This document shows positions 41,320-50,992 of a DNA stretch of 64,000 nucleotides, piece after piece. Every line of letters starts with the position of its first letter. Within the stretch, counting starts at the first letter, position 1. The DNA comes from Deltaproteobacteria bacterium HGW-Deltaproteobacteria-15 (GTDB lineage Bacteria; Desulfobacterota; DSM-4660; Desulfatiglandales; HGW-15). The stretch is from assembly GCA_002840535.1 (NCBI GenBank), contig PHBH01000003.1, positions 124,001 through 188,000 on the forward strand, in the 5' to 3' direction. Below the pieces are notes generated by a model, which had not been told where the DNA came from, did not search any database, and was given only the letters and a program-made list of their open reading frames with translations. The position numbers and the translations under genes are program-made.

Positions 41320-42285
41320 ATGAAATCTCAATCGATGACGAGAATTCGTGTTGACGGCTGCCTGATATGCGTTGTTTTTCTTCTTGCACTCCTGTTTTCT
41401 CTTTCGGCTTGTTCGAGCGAAAAACCCGATTCAACTTCAGCGCCACCTTCAGAATCTCAGGAAGAAAAAGAAATTGAAGTCAGCGCCGGTCCTTCTCCGG
41501 ACCAAGATTCGGAGCAGGAGACGTCTGCGGGCATTCGCGACAGGGGAAAGGAATGCAAGGATCATCACTATGTCCTGGAGGCTGGTGCAACTGAAACGCT
41601 GGATTTCAGCACGCTGCTACCGCTTGGTGAAAAAATGCGTCCCACGGAATTCAAGGAAAATGCCGGCGGAATTGAAGGCACCGGAGTATCGATGCGTTTG
41701 AACAATGTAACCTATGAGGACTTCACCGAGTCTTACAATGCGTGGGCACTCGATTACGGTAGGCATTTCGAGGATATTCAAGCAGAAATCGAGAAACGAA
41801 AGAAACAGCGGTCAAATGTGGGCTACGAAATTCAAATACCGATGGATGTTAAGATCGGCTCATTCAGTCTCGGGTTGAATCATGATTTGTCCAAGGGCAT
41901 TGCCGTCATCCGTAAACTGGGAAATCGTAATTCGCCTCAGGATGTCGGGAAACTGTCAAGAGAGGAAGTAGCACAATACCTGGGATTGCAGAATGCCAAT
42001 GAGCCAATCAGTCTTCACGATCAGTTTCTCAACAAAAAGGTTTCTGTTTCGTTGATAGAAATCACAGAAGAAAGAACTCGTACGGTGATGAATTATTCGG
42101 TTCTGTTGAGAACACCCAACGACGGCGGGATAAGAGATCTTCGAAAGAGGATGCTTCACTTCACTCCAACCTCCTCCGGGAGAGGCATGGGAGTAGGCGT
42201 CACCTCGATGTGGGGAAGGAACCCTGATCCAAATGAATTGTATTTTGTGATTTCAGGGCCTGCCGAGGAGGTGGACTGCTACTAA
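41320..42285 (+). CDS. lipoprotein of unknown function
   Basis: 321 residues, ATG 41320 behind AGAGGAGGAAG. Signal peptide with lipobox LSAC (Cys31) so it is lipid-anchored. A Ser/Glu/Pro-rich linker of about 50 residues follows, then a folded domain with no motif known to me. Possible outer-membrane or periplasmic face protein. It stands alone; the 200 bases upstream hold no gene. Base composition resembles the flanking chromosome. Confidence 0.65.
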   Translation: MKSQSMTRIRVDGCLICVVFLLALLFSLSACSSEKPDSTSAPPSESQEEKEIEVSAGPSPDQDSEQETSAGIRDRGKECKDHHYVLEAGATETLDFSTLLPLGEKMRPTEFKENAGGIEGTGVSMRLNNVTYEDFTESYNAWALDYGRHFEDIQAEIEKRKKQRSNVGYEIQIPMDVKIGSFSLGLNHDLSKGIAVIRKLGNRNSPQDVGKLSREEVAQYLGLQNANEPISLHDQFLNKKVSVSLIEITEERTRTVMNYSVLLRTPNDGGIRDLRKRMLHFTPTSSGRGMGVGVTSMWGRNPDPNELYFVISGPAEEVDCY

Positions 42286-42643
42286 GGCTGAAGGAAGAGG
42301 AATAAAGGGGTCCGAGGGGTCTGTCTCTGTGGAACGTCGAGAGCAGCCCATAGAAGAGGTCGTTCGCCGTGTAGTCCGAGAGGAGTTGAAGGCTGCTCAG
42401 CAGTAGCAGAGGCACAGGGAAATGAATGGGATTCATGGCTAATGAAAAGCGACTGAATGGACGATGATTCCTTTTAGCTTGGCCTCCTGTCCAAACCAGG
42501 TAAGCGATTTTTCTTTGGGGTGACGGTGGAGAATCCGAAGCGGCGATAGCCTGGCGTTCACACCTGCCGTCCGGTTGACATCGAGATCCATTTTCCTTTA
42601 GTATCTGGCTCTTCTCTTACACCTCTCGATTGGGGGCTCGGCC
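42286..42643. other. 358-base gap with a short coding relic
   Basis: A 25-codon reading at 42329-42406 (VVRRVVREELKAAQQ then TAG) looks like the tail of a protein but has no credible start. The rest is noncoding; the promoter of the metacaspase gene probably lies near 42590. Confidence 0.35.
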
Positions 42644-44496
42644 ATGAAGAAGCAATTCTTATCGCTCTCCGTGACAGTCCTTTTGCTCTCCCTGGTTCTC
42701 CCTCCTAATCCGCATGCCGCAACCCGGGGAATTGTCGCTACCACCAGTCATGGCGAAAGCATTTCCGTGTACAGCGACTATCATGCCCTGGTGGTGGGCG
42801 TGGGCACGTACACGGCAGGCTGGCCGAACCTGCCCGGTGCTTTGAAAGACAGCAAAGAGGTGGCTTCTGCCTGGAAAAATTCGGGATCACGGTGAAGCTG
42901 GCCCTTGACCCCAGTTCACGGGAGCTCAAAGCGCTGCTCCAGGAAATGGCCTTTTCAACCGGAGGCGAGAAAAACAGAGGTGTTATTTTCTATTTTGCCG
43001 GCCATGGGGAAACCCTGAACCTTGCCGACGGCACCAGGCTCGGCTACATCATCCCCAGCGACTGCCCGCTCAAGAGCGCCGACCCGATGAAGTTCGACGA
43101 CCTGGCCATCTCCATGAAGGACATGGAGGCCGTTTCCCTCAAAGCCCAGTCCAAGCACATGCTCATGGTATTCGATTCCTGCTTTTCAGGATCTTTGTTC
43201 AACCTGGTGAGAGCCGCGCCGGTGGAGATCACCGAGAAGTCGGCCCTGCCCGTGAGGCAGTTCATTACGGCCGGCTCAGAAGGGGAGCAGGTGCCGGACC
43301 ATTCGGTGTTCAAACAGGTGCTCCTGGACGGCATTCACTCCGAGGCGGACCTGAACAAGGACGGCTATGTGACCGGGTCAGAGCTTGGCATGCACCTCCA
43401 GACCAGGGTGGTCAACTATACCCGTGGGGGACAGCATCCCCAATACGGGAAGATCAACAACCCGAAACTCGACAAGGGGGATTTTATCTTTGTCACGCCC
43501 GGGAAGATCGCCGGGGACAGGGGTGAAGGGAAAAAGGCGGAGATCGAAAAGGCGGCGCTTGCCGATGAGGTGAAAACGCTTCAGGAGGAAAGAAGGAAGA
43601 GCGCAGAGCTCCTGGAACAGATGAGGCAGCTCCTTGAGGCGAAGATGAAGGCGGACGAGGCGGAAAAGAAAGCCCTCTCAGAGCAGAGGGAGTTGGATGA
43701 GAAGAGAAGGCTCATGGAGCAGGAGTGGGCGCTCAACAGGGTGGCCAAGACCGATGATCAGTTGAAGGCAATGGAGACGGAGCGAAAGGCTGTTGAGGAA
43801 AAACTCCGCAAGGAAGCTACGGAAAGGAAAGCCCTGGAAGAGGAGTTGAACCGGCTACGAAAGGAGCAGGAGAAGAGCGCAAAAGCGGCTCCGAATCCCC
43901 CTGTCAGAGTGGAGGATGACAAACAACTGGCCTATGTTTCCAAAGAGTCTCCGGTGGAAACAGCTCGAAGAGTCGCGCTGAGGAGTCGACCGGAAACGGG
44001 CCTTTATCCTGCTGCCGTTGAGAAGATGATCGCAAAGTACAATTTCTACGTGAAGTACAAGAATGATAATGGCGACTTTCCCAACCAGCTTCTCGACAAC
44101 GGGGACGGCACTATTACGGATCAGACCACCGGTCTTATGTGGGAAAAGGGTGGGTCAGCGTCGTCACTTCGTCACAACGAAGTGGCAGGTTACGTAACGA
44201 AGTTGAGAAGTTCAAAGTTTCGTGGCCATGAGGACTGGCGTGTCCCCACCCTGGAGGAATTGTGCTCGCTCCTCGAACCCGTTTCGAACGCAAAGGGGCG
44301 ATTTCTGAACAGCCTCTTCTCCGAGAAGACCACCGAATGCTGGACCGCGGATGTTGAGGGCGACGACACCATGTATGGACAGAAATTGCACATTGTCGAT
44401 TTTTCCAAAGGTACGCTCAGCACGGAAAGCACAGTGTCCCATGGATTATTCGCAGGAGGCCGCTGCTACGTAAAGGCAGTTCGTACCATCAAGTAA
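42644..44496 (+). pseudogene. exported metacaspase with coiled coil and DUF1566 domain, frameshifted
   Basis: The first part (42644-42895) has a signal peptide and the start of a caspase fold (YHALVVGVGTY, GALKDSKEVASAW). The second frame (42892-44496) continues it at once: FYFAGHGE with catalytic His38 (its own numbering), VFDSCFSGSLF with Cys97, then a Glu/Lys-rich coiled coil (about 165-300) and a C-terminal DUF1566 domain (TGLMWEKGG, EDWRVPTLEELCSLL). One missing base near 42870 would restore ALEKFGITVKLALD across the joint. So either a real one-base deletion or a sequence error. Intact it would be a secreted cysteine peptidase of about 617 residues. Confidence 0.8.
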
Positions 44497-44634
44497 CCTC
44501 ATGTAACGATCAAGATCATCTCCCCAGGTATATAGAGCGCAAAGCGTAATGGAGAATGATCGCTTAGCAATCTGCGATCATTGTACAGGGCTGAAGCCGG
44601 AACGTTCCCATCAAAAAGAGAAAGAGGAAAATTT

Positions 44635-44847
44635 ATGGATCCCGAGAAAATTATGGATGGTTTGTCAAAGGAATTGAATTCTGCGTTGAAGGCAATGGGC
44701 AAAGCAAAGGATGTGAATGAAAAAGAGGCTTATAGTCGAATTGTAAAAAATATATGCGAGTCTTTGGGTGTATTTTTTGATAAGGCAAGCGAAATGATGT
44801 CATTAGATTCTGACGATGATTTAGATAAAGAAGACATTCCTTTTTGA
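44635..44847 (+). CDS. small acidic hypothetical protein
   Basis: 70 residues from ATG 44635, preceded by AAAGAGGAAAA. Helical, ending in a run of Asp/Glu residues. No family recognised. It follows the metacaspase gene by 138 bases in the same direction. Confidence 0.5.
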   Translation: MDPEKIMDGLSKELNSALKAMGKAKDVNEKEAYSRIVKNICESLGVFFDKASEMMSLDSDDDLDKEDIPF

Positions 44848-44948
44848 GGGGTCGTGAGCCCTGATGCAATGGTGCCAACAAATCGCATGCTTCGAACAGC
44901 CGGTAAACCGGACGCTGGAAGCCTCTGAGGAGATCGCGCCGCAGGTAA

Positions 44949-45089
44949 TTAGAGTGGACAGTCGCTGCCCCAGCGCTCCCATGGCTCGAGGATACACTCG
45001 TAGCCGCGTGCAGAAGGAGTTGCATAGCGCATACTTATACATCCGCCTACCATCAATCCAAGAAGAATTAGAGCGAGTAGCTTTTTCAT
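44949..45089 (-). CDS. small putative lipoprotein, 46 residues
   Basis: ATG at 45089 behind a strong GGAGGGTAAC ribosome binding site; stop TAA at 44951-44949. The peptide starts MKKLLALILLGLMVGGC, a short signal with a lipobox Cys at 17, followed by a 29-residue polar tail with two more Cys. Too short for usual gene callers. The remaining bases of 44848-45402 hold no other gene. Confidence 0.55.
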   Translation of the reverse strand: MKKLLALILLGLMVGGCISMRYATPSARGYECILEPWERWGSDCPL

Positions 45090-45402
45090 GTTACCCTCCG
45101 GCGGTGACCTCCAGTTCAGGCGAACAATGCCTTCGCTTTATAGATCAACCGGCACAGAATATCCAGCCAAAGATGCGGGCAAGAACCAACGGGGCAACGG
45201 ACGCAAAGGGAAGGTGGTCTGCCGCTCGATCACAATGTGTAGAGACGAGCCCATAAATATGTAAATAATATCTATGTCTTCGCTGTCGCGAAAGTTGAGG
45301 ATATCCATTCCATCTGTGGCCGCATTTGTGTCCTGGAAGGAGGATTCACGGTTTGCACTCGGGGCTGAAGGCGAGGAACGAAACGCTTGAGGTGACCTCG
45401 AT

Positions 45403-46554
45403 ATGAAAAAGGTAATACAGGCAACAACATTATTGGGGACCCTGACCTTGTTGGTATGCGGTTCGCCCGCAAATCTGTGGGCAGAAGTTGAGACTCTGCG
45501 GACAAAGAAAGGTGCAGAAGTGACGGCCGAGACCCTGGTGACAGGGTTGGACCATCCCTGGGGCATGGCGTTTCTTCCGGATGGCCGCCTGCTGATCACA
45601 GAGCGGAATACCGGGCGGCTCTATCTTCTTCAAACCGACAGAAAGCTATCCAAACCGCTGGACGGCGTCCCGAAAGTCCATTCGCGCGGCCAGGGCGGGC
45701 TGATGGATGTGGCGCTCGATCCGAACTTTGAGAAAAACAAATATGTATATCTCTCCTATGCGAAGCCGGGTGCAGTCGGTAAAGCCTCTACCGCGCTGGG
45801 GCGAGGAAGACTCGCCGATAACCGCATAGAGAATTTCCAGGATATCTTCGTTCAGGAACCTTATGTCGAAGGATCGAACCACTTCGGGAACCGCATCGAA
45901 TTTTCTCCGGACGGCAAGTACCTGTTTTTTGCGCTCGGTGAACGGTTTCAGTTCGACCCCGCGCAGGATCTATCCAACCATCTGGGCAAGGTGATCCGGA
46001 TCCATCCGGACGGCAGCGTGCCGAAAGACAACCCCTTTGTCGGCCGGAAAAATGCAAGGGGAGAGATCTGGTCGTTCGGCCATCGCAATATCGAGGCGAT
46101 GGCGTTCCAGCCAGGGACGGGCGCTCTCTGGGCAGGGGAAATGGGGCCGAAGGGCGGCGATGAGCTGAACAAAATCGAAAGAGGCGCCAATTACGGCTGG
46201 CCGGTGGTCAGCTGGGGCGATCATTATGATGGCAGGAAAATTCCGGACCCCCCGACCCGCCCGGAGTTCAAGGATGCAGCGAGACACTGGACCCCGGTCA
46301 TCTCACCTTCGGGCATGGTATTCTATGAAGGCCTCATGTTCCCCGACTGGAAACACAACGCACTCATCGGCGGCTTGACGTCGAAGGAACTCGTCCGACT
46401 GGTCCTTGGTGGCACAAGAGTCATGGAGGAAGATCGTCTGCCTCTGCCCGAGCGCGTTCGCGATGTCCAAACCGGACCGGACGGCTCGATTTACCTGTTG
46501 AGCGACCAGGATAACGGCAAGCTCTGGCGGATCAGCGCCCCTCTCAACCCTTAG
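45403..46554 (+). CDS. PQQ-dependent aldose sugar dehydrogenase-like protein
   Basis: 383 residues with a signal peptide (cut near LWA, residue 27), so periplasmic. A six-bladed propeller of the soluble glucose dehydrogenase / YliI type: GLDHPWGMAFLPDGRLLITER, GGLMDVALDPNFEKNKYVYL, NRIEFSPDGKYLFFALGER, WSFGHRNIEAMAFQP, WAGEMGPKGGDELN and LNKIERGANYGWP. Oxidises aldose sugars with PQQ. No pqq genes are visible, so cofactor supply is unknown. Monocistronic. Confidence 0.85.
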   Translation: MKKVIQATTLLGTLTLLVCGSPANLWAEVETLRTKKGAEVTAETLVTGLDHPWGMAFLPDGRLLITERNTGRLYLLQTDRKLSKPLDGVPKVHSRGQGGLMDVALDPNFEKNKYVYLSYAKPGAVGKASTALGRGRLADNRIENFQDIFVQEPYVEGSNHFGNRIEFSPDGKYLFFALGERFQFDPAQDLSNHLGKVIRIHPDGSVPKDNPFVGRKNARGEIWSFGHRNIEAMAFQPGTGALWAGEMGPKGGDELNKIERGANYGWPVVSWGDHYDGRKIPDPPTRPEFKDAARHWTPVISPSGMVFYEGLMFPDWKHNALIGGLTSKELVRLVLGGTRVMEEDRLPLPERVRDVQTGPDGSIYLLSDQDNGKLWRISAPLNP

Positions 46555-46620
46555 GTTTGTTGGAGATTGATGTGAGCCGGCCGGCATAGGCGAGTGGCTG
46601 GTTGAGAGACCCTTGTGCCT

Positions 46621-46962
46621 TCAACAGGTCAAATGGAACCCGGCTGCAACCTCATTGTCTTCTGAAGCGAGCCGGTTGAACTCCCTGACAGCTTCTTCTG
46701 TCCGGGCAGCAACGAGCCTGATGTTGCGGTCCTGGAGAAGAGAGCGAACGTCTTGTTCGACCCGCATCCGTCCCGCATACCCTGTCCCCATGACAATGAC
46801 GTCGGGATGGGATGCCAGGATATCCTCGATGTCTTTCAGCCCAAGCCTATGGCCTTCGTTGCGCCGCCAACCCGCTACAACCTGGCCGTCAATGATCTTG
46901 AGATCCTTGTGGTGATCTCGGCCCTGAATTCTCATCCGGCCGGGCTCATACTTTTCGATCAT
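46621..46962 (-). CDS. Mth938-like (DUF498) domain protein
   Basis: 113 residues, ATG 46962 with GGAGGG upstream. MIEKYEPGRMRIQGRDHHKD, GWRRNEGHRLGLKDI and DVIVMGTGYAGRM match the Mth938/NDUFAF3-type domain. The family fold is a small alpha/beta unit of unknown biochemical role in bacteria, linked in mitochondria to complex I assembly. Divergent from mgtC. Confidence 0.8.
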   Translation of the reverse strand: MIEKYEPGRMRIQGRDHHKDLKIIDGQVVAGWRRNEGHRLGLKDIEDILASHPDVIVMGTGYAGRMRVEQDVRSLLQDRNIRLVAARTEEAVREFNRLASEDNEVAAGFHLTC

Positions 46963-47176
46963 TGTTCCCTCCAAAATGCTTCAGTATGAGAACTTAAGCC
47001 TTACGGGTAGATATGCAAGCCCCCCGGATATACCACTCGTGCAACGGTTACGGTTCAGCATTGACGGCGCGGCCCAGTTTTTTGGTGATCGACGGTTTGA
47101 TTCCCTGCCCGGGAGTGATTATCGGATTCACGAAAAGGGTAAGACTTGCAGTGAGCCCTTTCCGAAAGGGCCTGAA

Positions 47177-47887
47177 ATGGATCTCAACCTTTCACAAGAA
47201 ACATGGAACTTGGTGTTTCGTATCCTCGTTGCCGCTCTTCTCGGCGGAATACTTGGCCTTGAACGGGACATCCATGGAAGGGGAGCAGGGTTACGGACCC
47301 ACCTTCTGGTGAGCGCCGGGGCCGCCCTGTTCATGATCCTCTCCATCCGCATACCGACTCTCGAAATCGCCACCCCTGCTGAAGTGAGCCGAGTCACGGA
47401 CCCGGGGAGGATCGCGGCACAGATCGTAACCGGGATCGGCTTTTTGGGTGCCGGGGTAATCATCAGGGAGGGTTTCACGGTTCGCGGCCTTACGACCGCC
47501 GCTTGTCTCTGGGTTGCTGCAGCAATCGGAATGGCCGCCGGCATAGGGCTCTACCTTATAGCCTCCATAACGACCTTCCTAGCTCTCTTTGCACTCGTGT
47601 TGCTCAGGAAGCTGGAAAGATACTATCGGAAGGATGTGTACAGGGATCTGGAGGTGAAGGTCTCGAATGAGGTCGATGTCCGCCGGATTCTCGATGTGAT
47701 CATGAGTAATGAAGTAATGGTCACCTTCTTCGGGATAAAACGGGACTACGAGACCCACACCACTACCGCGACCATGTCTTTACGCATCTTCTACAGGGGG
47801 ACTGCCGATAAGCTGTCCCATGAAATCATCCATAGACTGGAGCAGAGTCATATACCTTTGAAATCCGTGAGGTGGTTCCGCTCCTGA
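47177..47887 (+). CDS. MgtC/SapB-family membrane protein
   Basis: 236 residues. Start ATG 47177; the 67 residues readable upstream are not protein-like. MgtC signature: LLGGILGLERDIHGRGAGLRTHLLVSAGAAL, continuing with ARVTDPGRIAAQ-type residues and GIGFLGAGVIIREG and VRGLTTAACLWVAAAIG, with four to five membrane helices, then a C-terminal ACT-like soluble domain (about 155-236). Relatives influence Mg2+ homeostasis and F-ATPase; here it is a long-form protein with the soluble tail. Confidence 0.85.
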   Translation: MDLNLSQETWNLVFRILVAALLGGILGLERDIHGRGAGLRTHLLVSAGAALFMILSIRIPTLEIATPAEVSRVTDPGRIAAQIVTGIGFLGAGVIIREGFTVRGLTTAACLWVAAAIGMAAGIGLYLIASITTFLALFALVLLRKLERYYRKDVYRDLEVKVSNEVDVRRILDVIMSNEVMVTFFGIKRDYETHTTTATMSLRIFYRGTADKLSHEIIHRLEQSHIPLKSVRWFRS

Positions 47888-48128
47888 AACCATCTCGATC
47901 CGGAATCCGCTTAGAAGGGGAACGTCCATTGCCGACTGAACACAGGTGGAACGAACCTCTGTCGAATCCTGCGGAACTTTCTGCATAGGGACCGCATATG
48001 CATGGTTTTTCCTACATTCGGGTAATGAGGAAGAGACTGGGTATATGGTTTAAGCATTTGACGAATCTTACTTTTTGGGGTGCAGGGTATTCCCTGCGTT
48101 CTTATAAACTGTACATTCCTTCATCCCC

Positions 48129-49097
48129 TCAGCCTGGAAGAATGTGCCTTCCCTTTCTCACAAAGAGCAGGGAAGCTTTCAGAGGGAGAAAGGTCGCGCA
48201 GTATTTCATAAGGGATCCAAGAGAAGGCCGGAGAAGGAAGGCCTTCAGGAAGTATTTCCTTGCCTCCGATCGTTCCCCCTTCACAATCAAGGTGTTTCCA
48301 ATGGCGCGCCAGGTTCTGCTCAGGGCCGATGCCGTGATAAGCCGCTCTCGAAGGGTCAGTTCCGGAGAGCGCAAGAGGTTTGTGTACACCTCTCCGAAGG
48401 CGCTATAGGCATATACCCCTCTTTTCACACGCTGCAATGACAAGTTGTCGATTGATTCCTGCCGTCTAAGGACTTCGACCAGAACCCTTTTGCAGAAAGA
48501 AAAAGAGCCATGGAGGGCGACCCTGGCCATGACGTCGAGGTCTTCGGCAATGGTGAGATGCTGCTTGAACAACCCTGACCGCAGCAGGACGTCGCGACGG
48601 ATGACAGTGGATGGAAGGAAAAAATGAGAATGTCCCACTATGAGACCATATGGCCGATCCTTCATCAGGAAGGATTTCCTTCCGAACTTCTTCAAAAAAC
48701 CAATCTCGCCGAAGAGGTCGCTTCTACTTCCGTCCGAAAAGATCGTTACCGCATTCGTGATGTGAGCCACAGGACCCGGATACCGGCGGATGTGCTCAAT
48801 TTGGGTGGAAAGATAACCACGCATCCAGCGATCATCGGAATCCAGGAATGCGATCCAGTCTCCTTTCGCCTGCTGGATTCCAGCATTTCGGGCGGCACTG
48901 ACACCGCCGTTTTCCTGGCGCAGGTATCGTATGCGGCTCATATAGGGTTCGAGAGCGGCATTGGTGTCATCCGTCGATCCGTCATCGATCACAATGACTT
49001 CAGATTCCCTGCACTCTTGGTCGAGCACACTTTTCACGGCTTCGGTGATAAAGCGTGCACGGTTGAACGTGGGAATAATCACACTGAATGTCATCAT
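48129..49097 (-). CDS. family 2 glycosyltransferase
   Basis: 322 residues, ATG 49097. GT-A fold: FSVIIPTFNRARFITEAVKS, VIVIDDGSTDD, GGVSAARNAGIQQAKGDWIAFLDSDDRW with the DxD-type metal motif. The C-terminal 100 residues are helical with Arg/Leu. It transfers a sugar from a nucleotide donor at the cytoplasmic face during polysaccharide synthesis. Last of four minus-strand genes with the flippase, FemAB-like protein and a second GT2. Confidence 0.88.
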   Translation of the reverse strand: MMTFSVIIPTFNRARFITEAVKSVLDQECRESEVIVIDDGSTDDTNAALEPYMSRIRYLRQENGGVSAARNAGIQQAKGDWIAFLDSDDRWMRGYLSTQIEHIRRYPGPVAHITNAVTIFSDGSRSDLFGEIGFLKKFGRKSFLMKDRPYGLIVGHSHFFLPSTVIRRDVLLRSGLFKQHLTIAEDLDVMARVALHGSFSFCKRVLVEVLRRQESIDNLSLQRVKRGVYAYSAFGEVYTNLLRSPELTLRERLITASALSRTWRAIGNTLIVKGERSEARKYFLKAFLLRPSLGSLMKYCATFLPLKASLLFVRKGRHILPG

Positions 49098-49124
49098 AAC
49101 CCTGCCTCCTCCAGGGACCCTGTT

Positions 49125-50618
49125 CTAGCAGGTATACCTTGACTTAAGTTTGAGCAAAATGACGGGCAGCGTTCCCGTGCTGCTTATGAGTGATTTTAGG
49201 CAGTACATCCCCGCCGTGATCGTCAGCACAACATTGATCGTCAGATGGTTTTGAGGGAAAGGGTAGGGAGTCAGGAACACGGCCCCAGCCGTTCCACCGA
49301 AAATGGCCATGAAACGGAGGTTCTTAGAGGAAAATGCGAATCCATAGTGACGATGAACGATCAGGAAAATCACCAAGCCGTAGGAGACGTTCATCGCAAG
49401 GAAGGCCATTCCCACCCCGGAAAGTCCGAACCATGTGATTCCGGCCCAGGCGAACCCTAGATGGACGGCGTTGCCAAACGACTCGCTCCAGAGAAAGAGC
49501 TTCCGGTCTCCTTTTGCTCGCAGCATGAATCCCATGGGCCAGCTGATAACCTGAAGAAAGACCCCCAGTATCTGCCAGCGGAGTATGTCGACAGAGAGCA
49601 TGAATTCCGACGAGTAGAAAGCGACGATGACAAGAGGGGCAGCCGTCATGGTGGCAAGGATGCCAGGTACGGCAAGCAGAATCCCAACCTCGATCTGCTC
49701 ATTGACGAGTTTTGAGAACCGCAGCCTGTCGCCGGCAGCAGCGGTCAGGCGCGGGTAAAAGTCAGTGAACATCGCCCGAAGGATGACGGCCACATAGATC
49801 GATGACAGTGTTGCCGCTGCCTGGTATATGCCTGTTGCGGCCATTCCCTGATGATGCAGAACAAGTACCCGCAGGATGTATATTGTTCCAAGTGACATCA
49901 GTGATGCAATCATGAATGCGAACCCAAGTCTCAGAAGGGGGCCGGCTTCGGCCAGTGAACTTCGCCAGCTCACCGCTATCCGGGGGATGTCTATTTTCCT
50001 TGCATACCACCAGCAGGTAAGCAGATAGGCGCCGGATGCGACCAGGAGAAAAATGGCAATACCTCGGTTTTCGAGAATGTAGATGATCGGTATGCCGAGC
50101 ATGGTCCCCCAGAGGGCACCAAGGATGTTGATCCTTGCGAGATCACCGATTCTCCGCATCCCTTGTATGAGCGCGATCTGTCCACCGGAAACTGTCCCGA
50201 ACAGGACCGTCAGGGACATCAGGGCCAGATCATAAGCGTGATCCCCATTTCCGAAGGTCCACAGGCTCACTCGATGTCTGAAGATGAGCAGGAAACAAAG
50301 CCCGGCAGCACCAAAGGTCACGGCCGCCCTCCTGATGCTGAAGACCGTGGCGGCAATTTTCCTGCGGCTATTGTCTGAAGCGATCTGTCGGACCCCGCTT
50401 TCATCCACCCCCATGCCGGAAATGGCCGTGAGCAGGTTGGCTGTCGACAGGTATATGCCCATCAGCCCGACTCCGGCGGGGCCTATCAGCAATGCAAGGA
50501 CTTTGATTCGCAGAATACCAAGAAGGGAAGTGATGACGGACGACGCGCCCATGATGAAAGTCGATCGAAGTATCTCATCATAGGATTTTTTGGGGCTCTT
50601 GCCAGCAATGGTCTGCAT
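49125..50618 (-). CDS. Wzx-type oligosaccharide flippase
   Basis: 497 residues from ATG 50618; a GTG 18 codons upstream is possible but neither has a clear ribosome binding site. Twelve or more transmembrane helices of the MATE/MVF polysaccharide transporter superfamily: MGASSVITSLLGILRIKVLA, GPAGVGLMGIYLSTANL, then repeats of helix pairs. It most resembles O-antigen translocases (Wzx/WzxE). Moves lipid-linked sugars across the inner membrane. Overlaps in function with the neighbouring glycosyltransferases; 27 bases upstream of the next gene. Confidence 0.85.
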   Translation of the reverse strand: MQTIAGKSPKKSYDEILRSTFIMGASSVITSLLGILRIKVLALLIGPAGVGLMGIYLSTANLLTAISGMGVDESGVRQIASDNSRRKIAATVFSIRRAAVTFGAAGLCFLLIFRHRVSLWTFGNGDHAYDLALMSLTVLFGTVSGGQIALIQGMRRIGDLARINILGALWGTMLGIPIIYILENRGIAIFLLVASGAYLLTCWWYARKIDIPRIAVSWRSSLAEAGPLLRLGFAFMIASLMSLGTIYILRVLVLHHQGMAATGIYQAAATLSSIYVAVILRAMFTDFYPRLTAAAGDRLRFSKLVNEQIEVGILLAVPGILATMTAAPLVIVAFYSSEFMLSVDILRWQILGVFLQVISWPMGFMLRAKGDRKLFLWSESFGNAVHLGFAWAGITWFGLSGVGMAFLAMNVSYGLVIFLIVHRHYGFAFSSKNLRFMAIFGGTAGAVFLTPYPFPQNHLTINVVLTITAGMYCLKSLISSTGTLPVILLKLKSRYTC

Positions 50619-50992
50619 TGGTTTTCCCGTGAACTGAACGGGCGGGAGTGGAATTGCCGGCGTACAGTTCACAAGCTAATAAAGCGCTTGTTGCGGAGTG
50701 TCAACGAAAGTATCGGCGCATACCCGCAGAATACAGGTTCACCCGTATTCTCGCTTCAGTGCCAATCGTACGTTACGATTGGGATCGCCGAGTGAGAAGA
50801 CCCGGTACACCGCAGCGGCGGCCAAGAGGAATGTCCCGTGTTTTCGAGAGACGCAGATTATCTCCTGGAAAGGATTCTCCGACAACCGGCTAAGCACGAT
50901 TCATGAAGATACTCAGTGTGATTTGCCGCGACGCTACGCCGGATGTCCATGCCCTCTGCGGTCGTTCCGCAGATCGGATGAGAACCGACTCT

